Source: CAITJF01 sp032654645
Lineage (GTDB): Bacteria > Pseudomonadota > Gammaproteobacteria > Burkholderiales > Gallionellaceae
NCBI GenBank assembly: GCA_032654645.1
Contig: JAULAW010000015.1
Location: 496,001-560,000 of the forward strand
Reading direction: 5' to 3'
DNA: 64,000 nucleotides
Below the pieces are notes generated by a model. It ran no database searches. It saw nothing but the letters and a program-made list of their open reading frames with translations, and was not told the origin of the DNA. Position numbers and translations under genes: made by a program. Below are positions 49,305 to 59,400 of the stretch, piece after piece (within the stretch, counting starts at the first letter, position 1; each line of letters opens with the position of its first letter).

Positions 49305-49371
49305 AATGAAATTGGGACGGAGCCCAATCGTTTTTAACGAGCGATAACACAACCAACGATAAATTGAAAAG
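49304..49371 (+). repeat. Class A upstream segment of orphan Rhs module (copy 2)
   Basis: Near-identical to 25408-25475 (GAATGAAATTGGGACGGAGC ... AAATTGAAAAG), although the two modules join Rhs at different points. Confidence 0.85.
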
Positions 49372-52300
49372 ATGATGAAGCAAACAACGACAACCCGCAC
49401 GAACACCCCACGGCGCACCCATCCCGCTGTTGTTCGTGCTGCGTTGCGTTCGCACAAACGCCTCGGCGCGCGCGGGCTCGACACCGCCGTCACCCGCGAC
49501 CAGTGGGGCAACATCACCCAAGTGGTGCACCCCGACGGCAGCGTCGCCAGCAGCCAGTACGCGCCCGCCACCCGCGACCTCACCCGCTACGCGGACGAAA
49601 ACGGCACCGTCACCCAGCACACCTACGACGCCCGCGGCAACCTCGCCCAAACCGTCGAAGCCCTGGGCCTGCCCGAACAGCGCACCACCGGATACACCGT
49701 CGACGCGGACGGCCAGCGCCGGAGCATGACGCGCAAAGGCGACGCCGGCACCCCCGACGCCGTCACCCGGTACGAGTACGACACCAGCGGCAACGTCACC
49801 GCCGCCACCGACCCGGAAGGCGGCATCACCCGCCACACCTGGGACATCATGGGCAACGCGCTGACCCGGACCGACCCCGGCGGCCAACTCTGGGCGCGCA
49901 CCTACGACAACGGCGGCCGCCTCCTGAGCCTCACCGACCCGCTGAACCGCACCACCCGCATCGCCTACGACAAAACCGGCCTGCCCGTCACGCTCACCGA
50001 CGCGGCGGGCAACACCGGCACCCTGGGCTACGACGCGGCGGGCAGGCTGCTTTCGGTGACCGGCCCCCACGGCGGCCAGACCCGCTACGCCTACGACGCG
50101 GCGGGCAACCCGGCCAGGCTGACCGACGCGGCGAACCACACCCGGCAGCAGGAATACGACCCCGACGGCAGACTGGTCAAACAGACCGACGGCAACAACA
50201 ACGCCACCCGATACATCTACGGCGACCAAACCTCCGGCCCCAACGGCCTGCTGGCCAAAATCATCTACCCGACCCTGAGCCGGGACCTGCAATACGACCG
50301 GCGCGACCGCATCGTCGGGACTACGGATAGCTCCGCAGGCGCAGCCCTGGCCCTCGACGCCAGCCCCGCCCAGACCACCCGCAACACCTACGACCGGGCG
50401 GGCAACCTCACCGCCGTCACCGGCCCCGCCAACCGCACCACCGCCACGAGCTACGACGGATTGGGGCAGGTCACCCGGACCACCGACCCGGAAGGCAACA
50501 GCACCGGCTACGGCTACGACGCGAGGGGCAACCTCATCTCGGTAACCGACGCGAAGGGCAACACCCACCGCTACGAATACGACCGGCTCGACCGCATGGT
50601 CAAAGAGATCCGCCCGCTGGGCCAGACCACCAGCTACGCCTACGACCCCAACGGCAACCTGATACAAACCACCGACGCCAAGGGGCAGATCAAGCGCTAC
50701 ACCGTTGACGCCGCCGGCCGCCGCACCCGCGAAGACCACTACCCCGATGCCGCCGCCCTCGCGGCCAACAACGCCGCCAAGACCATCGCCTACACCTGGA
50801 ACACCCTCGACCGCCTCACCGGCTACGCGGATGGAACCACCACCGCCACCTACACCTACGACGCCAAGCAACTCAGGCAGGTAGGGGAGAGCGTCAACTA
50901 CGGCAGCTTCAGCCTCGCCGTAAGCCAAACCTACAACGCCCTGGGCCAGACGGCCTCTCTCACCTATCCGGACGGCGCGCAGTACACCTACACCTACGAC
51001 AGCAACAACCAGCTCAGCACCGTCGACCTGCCGGCGGGCTCCGGCAACATCACCTTCAACAGCTACACCTGGACCGTCCCCGCCCAGATCACGATGCCGG
51101 GCGGGACCGCCCGCAACCTGCAATACGACGGCCTGCTGAGGCTCAAGGACCTCGCCGTCAAAGACCCCGGCCAGAGCCGGGTGATGGGCTACCAATACGG
51201 CTATGACCTGGCCGGCAACATAACAAGCAAAGTCACCGAAGCGGGCAGCACCGGCTACAGCTACGACGCGCTGGACCGGCTGACCGGGGCGGCCTACACA
51301 GGCCAAACCACAGCACAAGCGAACGAAAGCTACAGCTACGACCAAGTCGCCAACCGGATCACCGACAGCAAGACCGCTGCGGCGGCCTGGGCCTACGACG
51401 CAAACAACCGGCTCATCACCGCTGACAACCTGAGCTACACCTACGACGCCAACGGCAACACCACCAGCCAGACCGACAGCGCCAACCCGGCGAACACCCG
51501 CAACTACGTCTACGACACCGACAACCGCCTCGTCGAAGTCAGGGACGCCAGCAACAGCCTCATCGCGGCCTACAGCTACGACCCGTTCGGCAGACGCCTG
51601 TCCAAAGACACCGGCAACAGCAAGACGTACTACTTCTACAGCGCCGAAGGACTGATCGCGGAAGCGGACGCAACGGGCCAGGTCACCCGGAGCTACGGCT
51701 ATGCCCCCGGTTCAACCTTCACTACCAACCCCCTGTGGATGCGAACCGCCAGCCAGGCAGGCCAGCCCGTTTACTACACCTACCAGAACGACCACCTGGG
51801 CACGCCGATGAAGCTGCTGAACCAGAGCGGCGCGGCGGTGTGGGGCGCGACTTACGACGCGTTCGGGAAGGCGGCGGTCGATCCCAATTCAACCGTCACC
51901 AATAACTTGAGGTATCCGGGGCAGTACTACGACGCAGAGACCAATCTGCATTACAACTGGCACAGGTACTACGATCCGGGGACGGGGCGGTATATCACAT
52001 TTGACCCGATCGGCTTGGCGGGAGGCATAAACGGATACAGCTATGTTAAAGGCAATCCAATAAAGCGAGTTGATCCGACGGGATTGAAGGGGTGGTATTG
52101 TCAGCGCCCTCTTGGTGAGCCACCAGGCACTCGTGGGCCACCTTTGTTTCACCATGAATATATATGCGTTACGCGTGCTGATGGCTCAGTAGTTTGTAAA
52201 GGGCTGACCACCGATGGCAATCCTTTGTCTGGTGAACCGCGTTTGACACGACCAGACGAGGACTATTACGACACTGGTTCTTGCAAGGAAGTTGATGACG

Positions 52301-52458
52301 ACAAAGACCAATGTTTTGAGCAGTGTGTCATTCGGAACTTTGATAAACCGAAGAAACCCCGGTATGGGATCGGACCACTGAAAGACTGTCAGGAATACGC
52401 TGATGATCTCTATTACGGTTGTAAGATTCTCTGCAATATGCGCAAGGGCAAGAAGTGA
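49372..52458 (+). CDS. Orphan Rhs module with Cys-rich 'DCQEYADD' tip
   Basis: A 1028-residue 5'-truncated module with the class A upstream segment, shared leader and the RGLDTAV junction. No signal peptide. Core is intact through DPIGL and DPTGL (52072). The 123-residue tip (52087-52455) shares with the 44481 tip the pattern K-VDDDKDQC..QCVIR, YGIGPLKDCQEYADD and terminal Cys plus KGKK, but its first half differs. This suggests a toxin family with a conserved C-terminal half. Activity unknown. The stop overlaps the next ATG (TGATG). Confidence 0.82.
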   Translation: MMKQTTTTRTNTPRRTHPAVVRAALRSHKRLGARGLDTAVTRDQWGNITQVVHPDGSVASSQYAPATRDLTRYADENGTVTQHTYDARGNLAQTVEALGLPEQRTTGYTVDADGQRRSMTRKGDAGTPDAVTRYEYDTSGNVTAATDPEGGITRHTWDIMGNALTRTDPGGQLWARTYDNGGRLLSLTDPLNRTTRIAYDKTGLPVTLTDAAGNTGTLGYDAAGRLLSVTGPHGGQTRYAYDAAGNPARLTDAANHTRQQEYDPDGRLVKQTDGNNNATRYIYGDQTSGPNGLLAKIIYPTLSRDLQYDRRDRIVGTTDSSAGAALALDASPAQTTRNTYDRAGNLTAVTGPANRTTATSYDGLGQVTRTTDPEGNSTGYGYDARGNLISVTDAKGNTHRYEYDRLDRMVKEIRPLGQTTSYAYDPNGNLIQTTDAKGQIKRYTVDAAGRRTREDHYPDAAALAANNAAKTIAYTWNTLDRLTGYADGTTTATYTYDAKQLRQVGESVNYGSFSLAVSQTYNALGQTASLTYPDGAQYTYTYDSNNQLSTVDLPAGSGNITFNSYTWTVPAQITMPGGTARNLQYDGLLRLKDLAVKDPGQSRVMGYQYGYDLAGNITSKVTEAGSTGYSYDALDRLTGAAYTGQTTAQANESYSYDQVANRITDSKTAAAAWAYDANNRLITADNLSYTYDANGNTTSQTDSANPANTRNYVYDTDNRLVEVRDASNSLIAAYSYDPFGRRLSKDTGNSKTYYFYSAEGLIAEADATGQVTRSYGYAPGSTFTTNPLWMRTASQAGQPVYYTYQNDHLGTPMKLLNQSGAAVWGATYDAFGKAAVDPNSTVTNNLRYPGQYYDAETNLHYNWHRYYDPGTGRYITFDPIGLAGGINGYSYVKGNPIKRVDPTGLKGWYCQRPLGEPPGTRGPPLFHHEYICVTRADGSVVCKGLTTDGNPLSGEPRLTRPDEDYYDTGSCKEVDDDKDQCFEQCVIRNFDKPKKPRYGIGPLKDCQEYADDLYYGCKILCNMRKGKK

Positions 52459-52811
52459 TGTTTAAGAGATTGGCGCAATTTATTTTTATAGCTATTTGTG
52501 TTGGAGTGGCTTGGTACGGATGGATATCGTGGTCTGCTGCGTTGCCGCAGTATAAGACGGAAGCTCTCATCATTCCGACTATTTTGCTATACGCGCTAAC
52601 TCTTCCAGCAAGCCTGTTGGTTCAGGTTGCCTATACTTTGCTAGCACTTGTGACGCCGATTGATCGGCTCGAATTGGGTACTGCCTTTTTGAATTGGCTG
52701 TTCAGAACTTGGGGGCCACTGACTATAGCCGGTTACTTGCAATGGTTTGTATTTGTTCCGCGCATTGTTCAAAGATGGCGCACGAACGATAAACAATCAG
52801 AGCACGAATAG
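52458..52811 (+). CDS. Membrane immunity candidate for the Cys-rich tip (copy 2)
   Basis: A 117-residue protein from the ATG overlapping the Rhs stop by one base (an in-frame GTG at 52455 would add one residue). Three to four predicted membrane helices (FIFIAICVGVAWYGWISW; IPTILLYALTLPASLLVQVAYTLLALV; FLNWLFRTWGPLTIAGYLQWFVFVP). Related to the 44876 protein through LTLPASLLVQV/LSFPASQVVLL and GYLQWFVFVP/GYMQWFVLLP. Confidence 0.68.
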   Translation: MFKRLAQFIFIAICVGVAWYGWISWSAALPQYKTEALIIPTILLYALTLPASLLVQVAYTLLALVTPIDRLELGTAFLNWLFRTWGPLTIAGYLQWFVFVPRIVQRWRTNDKQSEHE

Positions 52812-52891
52812 CTCCAACTGATTAACAACAAAATGTACCGGAGTCGAATTGAATTCCAGCACAGCAAACGAATGACGAACTAAAACAAACG

Positions 52892-54703
52892 ATGACAAAC
52901 GCAATGACACACAACCCGAACACCCCACGGCGCGCCCATCCCGCCGTCGTTCGTGCCGCGTTGCGTTCCCGCATCGCCGGCCGCCGCACCCGCGAAGACC
53001 ACTACCCCGATGCCGCCGCCCTCGCGGCCAACAACGCCGCCAAGACCATCGCCTACACCTGGAACACCCTCGACCGCCTCACCGGCTATAGCGACGGAAC
53101 CACCACCGCCACCTACACCTACGACGCCAAGCAACTCAGGCAGGTAGGGGAGAGCGTCAACTACGGCGCATTCATCCTCGCCACCGGCGCCGCCTACAAC
53201 GCCCTCGGCCAGAAGAGCGGCCTCACCTATCCGGACGGCGCGCAGTACACCTACACCTACGACAGCAACAACCAGCTCTCGGCGGTCGACCTGCCGGCCG
53301 GTTCCGGCAACATCACCTTCAACAGCTACACCTGGACCGCCCCCGCCCAGATCACGATGCCCGGCGGCGCCGCCCGCAACCTGCAATACGACGGCCTGCT
53401 GAGGCTCAAGGACCTCGCCGTCAAAGACCCCGGCCAGAGCCGGGTGATGGGCTACCAATACGGCTACGACCTGGCCGGCAACATCATCGCCAAAGCGACG
53501 GAAGCGGGCACGACGAACTACGGCTACGACGCGCTGGACCGGCTGACCAGCGCGGCCCACACAGGCCAAACCACAGCGCAAGCCGATGAAAGCTACAGCT
53601 ACGACCAAGTCGCCAACCGGATCACCGACACCAAGACCGCTGCGGCGGCCTGGGCCTATGACGCAAACAACCGGCTCACCCAGGCAGGCACCCTCAGCTA
53701 CACCTACGACGCCAACGGCAACACCACCAACCAGACCGATTCCTCGAACTCGAACAACACAAGAAATTACGTTTACGACACCGACAACCGGCTGATCGAA
53801 GTGAGGGACGCGAACAATACCCTCATCGCGGCCTACAGCTACGACCCGTTCGGCAGACGCCTGTCCAAAGACACCGGCAGCAGCAAGACCTATTACTTCT
53901 ACAGCGCGGAAGGGCTGATCGCGGAAGCAGATGCGGCGGGGCAGCTCACGAAGAGCTACGGCTATGCGCCGGGCGGCGCGTTCACCACCAACCCGCTGTG
54001 GGTGAAGGCCGCAGCGATTGGCAGCACTACCCAGAGCTATTACACCTACCAGAACGACCACCTGGGCACACCGATGAAGCTGCTGAACCAGAGCGGGGTT
54101 ACTGTTTGGAGTGCGGCTTACGATGCGTTCGGGAAGGCGGCGGTCGATCCGGCATCGACGGTCACCAACAACCTGAGATTCCCCGGGCAGTACGAAGACC
54201 GGGAGACGGGGATGCATTACAACTGGAACAGGTACTACGATCCGGGGACGGGGCGCTATACAACGAGTGATCCGATTGGGTTGGCGGGCGGCATCAATAC
54301 CTACGCCTACGCACTATCTAATTCCGTGAAGCACACAGACCCTTTAGGGCTTGATGCTGAGATGTGTTCTCGCCCGATTCAATTTCGCTTAATTCCTGGA
54401 CAGCATTGCTTCATGCGCTTCAACGGCGACAACAACGACACGTTGAGTTTCGATCTGAATGGTGTTCATCCAGATCAGGTACACAAAGGGGCGAGTTGTG
54501 AGGAGACCAAGGGGCCGCAAGATGATGATTGCGTGAAGAGGGAAATGAAGAAGTGCCAAAACTATGACTTCCTGAAGAACAATTGTTGCCATTGCGTCGA
54601 GCAGGCCATGAAGGCATGTGGCCAGTCTATCCCGGTTAGAAACTGGCCGAACTGGCCAATCAATCCTGGGCCTCAACCTGGTGAGCACGAATATAAACGA
54701 TGA
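52892..54703 (+). CDS. Orphan Rhs module with possible permuted papain-like tip
   Basis: A 603-residue 5'-truncated module: leader (PRRAHPAVVRAALRS) joined at AGRRTREDHYPDAA, the same region as the 25476 module. No signal peptide or Shine-Dalgarno. Core ends in DPLGL (54338). The 116-residue tip (54353-54700) has an early His in PGQHCFMRF and a late Cys in FLKNNCCHCVEQAMKACG (tip His18, Cys78). A His-then-Cys order with an NC-helix resembles permuted NlpC/P60-type (LRAT/PPPDE-like) hydrolases, but eight cysteines also allow a disulfide-rich fold. Activity is therefore tentative. The stop overlaps the following ATG (ATGA). Confidence 0.78.
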   Translation: MTNAMTHNPNTPRRAHPAVVRAALRSRIAGRRTREDHYPDAAALAANNAAKTIAYTWNTLDRLTGYSDGTTTATYTYDAKQLRQVGESVNYGAFILATGAAYNALGQKSGLTYPDGAQYTYTYDSNNQLSAVDLPAGSGNITFNSYTWTAPAQITMPGGAARNLQYDGLLRLKDLAVKDPGQSRVMGYQYGYDLAGNIIAKATEAGTTNYGYDALDRLTSAAHTGQTTAQADESYSYDQVANRITDTKTAAAAWAYDANNRLTQAGTLSYTYDANGNTTNQTDSSNSNNTRNYVYDTDNRLIEVRDANNTLIAAYSYDPFGRRLSKDTGSSKTYYFYSAEGLIAEADAAGQLTKSYGYAPGGAFTTNPLWVKAAAIGSTTQSYYTYQNDHLGTPMKLLNQSGVTVWSAAYDAFGKAAVDPASTVTNNLRFPGQYEDRETGMHYNWNRYYDPGTGRYTTSDPIGLAGGINTYAYALSNSVKHTDPLGLDAEMCSRPIQFRLIPGQHCFMRFNGDNNDTLSFDLNGVHPDQVHKGASCEETKGPQDDDCVKREMKKCQNYDFLKNNCCHCVEQAMKACGQSIPVRNWPNWPINPGPQPGEHEYKR

Positions 54704-55092
54704 TGCGCTGGACTGTACCAAAGGCCATGCTTGCCGGAATCTGTGTGTTCGTATTCGGGCAGGTGCTATATGTCGGGTTCAGCCATCAGGAGCTATTACG
54801 TCTGCTTCTGCTTGGCACTCCTGGTTTTGCCGCGTTCGTAGCTGCATATTTAGCCCCCCGCTGGAAGATAGTTGTAGGGATGTCCATGGCTATATATGGA
54901 ACGGCGCTCGGTGAGCTGATGGCTCGTGTTTATGAGCACTTTGGCGGGCATGTGGATCAAATTGGCGGGCTACTGGCAACTCTTGTAATTCTTCTTGCTT
55001 ACCATAGTGTCTTCAGTATGGTGGGTAGTGTGGGAGGCTACCTTCTGTCTCGAAAAAGTAAGGAGCAGCATTCTGTGACAGACTCAGAATAA
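54700..55092 (+). CDS. Membrane immunity candidate for the last orphan tip
   Basis: A 130-residue protein with three to four membrane helices (AMLAGICVFVFGQVLYVGF; LLLLGTPGFAAFVAAYLA; LLATLVILLAYHSVFSMVGSVGGYLL). Tandem ATGs at 54700 and 54703 overlap the Rhs stop. No family recognised. Immunity is inferred from position. The following 200 bp hold short repeats (GTGCCATTG/TTGCCATTGGGG) and the junction to the third surface-protein gene. Confidence 0.65.
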   Translation: MMRWTVPKAMLAGICVFVFGQVLYVGFSHQELLRLLLLGTPGFAAFVAAYLAPRWKIVVGMSMAIYGTALGELMARVYEHFGGHVDQIGGLLATLVILLAYHSVFSMVGSVGGYLLSRKSKEQHSVTDSE

Positions 55093-55204
55093 TGTCTGAA
55101 AGAGCAGAACAATCAGGGACAGAGTGCACAGTGCCATTGCCCGGTGCCATTGGGGCTTGCCATTGGGGTCAGCATCGCAATAGTTTTACCAAATGGAAGC
55201 ACAA

Positions 55205-56465
55205 CGAGCCGAACAATTTTACGTAGCGAAGCAAGGGGAGCCCACCCGAAAGGGTGATCAGGGAAAAAACAATAACGGGTCAAGGGACGAAGTTGAGAGC
55301 CAAAAAGAAAGCAACAAGCGCGGCGAGAGCGCTGATACTGTGCATCGTTGCCTGCTTGGGCGCAGCCCAGAGCGCGCGGGCGGCGGTCGTGGTATCCGGG
55401 GCGATCACCGCCAACACCGCGTGGACGCTGGCGCAAAGCCCGTACCAGGTGGCGGGAGACATCTCGGTCGGGAACGGGGCGACCCTGACCATCGAGGCCG
55501 GGGTCGTCGTCGCCTTTGATGCCGCCAGGAGCCTGACCGTGACCGATGGCGCGCTGAGCGCGCGCGGCACTGCGGGCCAACCCATCACCTTCACCTCCAG
55601 CCTCGACACCGCGGGCGGCGCACCCGCCCCCGGCGACTGGGGGCAGATCCGCTTCCTTGACGGAACAAATGACATAGCCACCGTTCTCGAACACGCGCAA
55701 ATCCGCTACGGGCGAGGCATCAGCGTGCAAGCCGCATCGCCGGCCTTCAACTACCTGCAGATCAGCAACAACCTGGGATCAGCCATCAGCATCGACCTCG
55801 GCTCCTCGCCCAAGGGAGTGGGCAACCGGGCTACCGGAAACACCCTGAACGGCATCGGCGTGCCTGCGGGGGACGTGCTGGGCGCGGTGACGTGGGGCGT
55901 CAAAGGCATCCCCTACGTGGTTGCGGCGGGGGTGGTGTCGGTGGGCGGCACGCCGACCCTCGGCGCGCTCAGCATCAGCGAAATCCAGCAAGGCGAAACG
56001 CTCGACGCCGTCCTCGGCGGCACCCGGCTGGCGGGCGCGCAGAGCGCGGGCATCAGCAGCGCGGGCGTGACCGCCACCGTGCGGGGCGGCGCGACGGACA
56101 CCAGCGTCCCCATCCGGCTGGCGGCCGGCCCGGGCGCCGCGCTCGGGGCGGCCATCATCGAACTGCAAGTGGCGGCGGGGCGCCCGGCGCTCGCGGGCGC
56201 GCTGCAAATCATCCAGCCGCAGCCCACCGTGACCGGCCTCGCCCCCAATCCGGCCTATGCCGCCCAAGCGGGCAACGTGCTGAATGTGGCGGGCAAGAAC
56301 TTCGTGCCCGCTTCGGTCGTCCGGCTCGACGGCGCCGACCTGACCACGGTTTACGGAAGTGCCACCAGCTTGAGCGCGGCCTTGCCCGCGCTGGCGGCGG
56401 GTAACAAGAGTGTGACGGTGGCCCAACCCGACCCGTTGAACGCGGGAAATTTGCTCGTTTCGAAA
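55205..56465 (+). repeat. Long direct repeat, copy 2 (partner 27790-29050)
   Basis: Same sequence as 27790-29050 at an offset of 27,415 bp; about 55690-56451 appears identical by eye to the partner. It ends where the two surface proteins acquire different C-terminal parts. Confidence 0.9.
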
Positions 56466-59400
56466 CCTGCCGTTTTGAGTGTGACGGTTCCGCCGCTGTC
56501 TATAAGTCCGACTTCGGCAAGCCAGATTCAGGGAACTCCGTTTAATCTGGCAGTGGCGATTCCTTTTGCGGCGCCAGCTGGCGGCATCAGTGTCAACTTG
56601 GCGAGCAGTGCGCCCAGCATTGCATCTGTTCCGGCCAGCGTGATGATCGCCGAAGGTGCAACCACGGCCACGTTTCCTGTGACGACCCTCGGTGAGGGTG
56701 TTGTGACAATTACGGCGAGCAGGGCAAATTTTGTTTCGGCTTCCGCGCAGGTACAGTCGCTCGCACCCCCAGTATTGACAGTCACTTCGACCAAGCTGGT
56801 TGATGTGGTGGGGAGTAATTTCAGTTTGACGATCAGTTCGTCGAACTTCGCGGGGGCGGGCGGATTGACGGTTTCTTTATCCAGCTCCAATGCATCCGTG
56901 ACAACGGTTCCGGCTACTGCAATCATTCCTGCGGGCGCCAAAACAGTGAACGTTCCGGTGCCCGCATTGGCGACAGGCAATGCGACGGTCACGGCACAGG
57001 CAGTTGGATTTGTATCGGGCAGCGCTGCGCTAACAGTGCGCCCGGTCACGCAAAATATGAGCGTGTCTCCATTGCCTGTGGCGATTCCGCCAGATAATAT
57101 CCCGCGTCAGATTACGTTGAAACTTGCTGCGGTAGATGCGATTGATCATGTGTTCACGGTGTCGGCTGCGGATACAACTGTCGCCACTGTAGGGGCGGCC
57201 AGCCTCACGATTTCTGCCGGACAAACGAGTGTTCAGTTGCAGGTGACGGGCAAGAAGGAGGGATCGACATCGATCAGTTTTGTGTCGTCAACGCTGGGCA
57301 CCGTTGTGGTCCCCGTGTATGTCACGGTTGAATACGCCGGGATCAATATGAGCTACGCGCCATTGGTTGGCGTGGTCAAGGAATCTTCAACCACCCCAAC
57401 TCCAGAGCAAAATATTTCGTTGTTGTCCTCCCCGAACGTAGGGGTCGCTTTCGGCAAATATATCACCGGGATGTCCCCTAATTTGTTGACGATAGGGACA
57501 GGCCCGACAACTGTCACGATCAATGGTGAGGGACTGCAAAACGCGACATCGGCAAGCATCGCCCCAGCGGATGGTTTGACCATCGGCACCTACTCGGCCA
57601 ATCCGGATGGAAAATCGTTGACCGTGCCGGTTACTGTTGCAGCGAATGCTGCGACTACGTTGAGGCAAGTGATCGTTTCCAGCTCGTCAGGGCAATACAA
57701 GGCGACTACGCCGGGTGCGGATCGCTTGCTTATTTCTTTACCTGCGCCTGAGGTGACATCGGTGGAGCCGCTGTTCGCCGTGCCCGGAACGAATGCGATG
57801 ACGCTGGTGGTGCGCGGGCGCAACTTCCAGAACGCGCAGTCTGTATCGTTTACGCCTGCTGAGGGCATCGTGGTGGGAGGGGCGCCCACGGTCAGTGCAG
57901 ATGGTACGCAACTGACTGCCACGTTGAGTATTGCCGCATCGGCAATGCGCGGTGCGCGAGTCGTGCTGGTAACGACACCCGCCGGACCCTCGGATAGCGT
58001 AGCCAGTTCATATAACATCTTCACTTTGGTCAGCCAGGTGCAGGACGCCATCACACCGATAGCCTCACCTTTGGTCGGGTTGGTCAAAGAGGTGATTGTG
58101 CCGCCGCCAGCCAGCCAGACATTGGACTTGAGCTCTGTTGTGCTCGGCATTGCGAAGGGTGCAACAATCAGCGGCGTTACTCCATCTGTTGGCGCAATTG
58201 GCGATACCGTCCCCATGACGATCACCGGCAACGAATTGCAAAACGTGACTGCGGTGCAATTCGATCCGAATACCGGATTGACAGTGGGCACTCCAGTGGT
58301 GGCTGCAGATGGCAAGTCGTTGACTGTCAGTGTCGTTGTGGATGTGGCAGCGCCGCTCGGTGTTCGTTCACTCAAAGTGTTGGCGGGAACAACCGCGCTG
58401 CCATTCAGCAAGGCAGATTCCGGTGCATTCAAAGTCATCCTGCCACTGGCGAACATCACTTCGGTGGAACCTATCGTCGTGCCGATACCTTCCACGGCGT
58501 TGACGCTGGTATTGAACGGCAGCAATTTCCAGAATGCTTCCGAGATCCGCATCACCCCCAATACCGGTGTGACTATCGCCAATCCGCCTACAATCAATGC
58601 AAACGGGACGCTCGCTACCGTGCCGATCACCGTGGCTGCGGCTGCGACGGCAGGCAATCGCGTTGTGAGTATCGTGACACCTGCGGGTGAATCGTCGCTC
58701 GTTGTTACAGTGGCCAATACCGCTACCCTGACGGGCAATCCGGGCAGCACTTATGGACCGCTGACATCGCCAATCGTGGGGCTGGTTAAAGAAACTGTCG
58801 CCGCTCCTCCTGCCACAACCCAGATTTCGCCAACGACACCCATTGTCGGTGTAGTGCTTGAGCCAGCAGCAGTTGCCCCAACGCCAGTCATTTTGAACGT
58901 GCTCCAGACATCACCGCAGGTCGGTGTGTTGTATGGTTCAGCCGCATTCACTCTGGCTCCTGAAGGATTGTTGGCGGGTAGCAGCGGAACATTGACCGTG
59001 ACCGGCATCGGCCTGGATGCAGTCACCAGTGCATCGGCCAGCCCGGCTACTGGGGTTACACTGGGCGCTTTGCAGACCAGCCCGGATGGTACGCAATTGG
59101 CCATTCCGGTGACTCTGGCTGCCGATGCCGCAGTGAGCTCCCGCTGGATAACGCTCAACCGATCTGGAGGAACGGTGAGCTTTGCGAAACCGGGAGCAAA
59201 CAGCTTCTGGATCGCCACGGCTTTACCTGCGCTGGATTCGGTGTCACCTATTCTGGGGCATCAGGGGACGACAGAGGCCACGTTCACCCTGCGCGGCACG
59301 AATCTGCAAAATTCTACGGCGGTGGTGGCCGAACCCGCAGATGGCATCACCTTCGGTGTGCCTGTCGTGGATGCAACGGGTACGGTGTTGACCGTGGGCA

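Noticed and set aside
21048..55092. Type VI secretion effector cluster
   Set aside because: No PAAR, VgrG, Hcp or adaptor gene is visible and the full-length Rhs proteins start with Sec signals.
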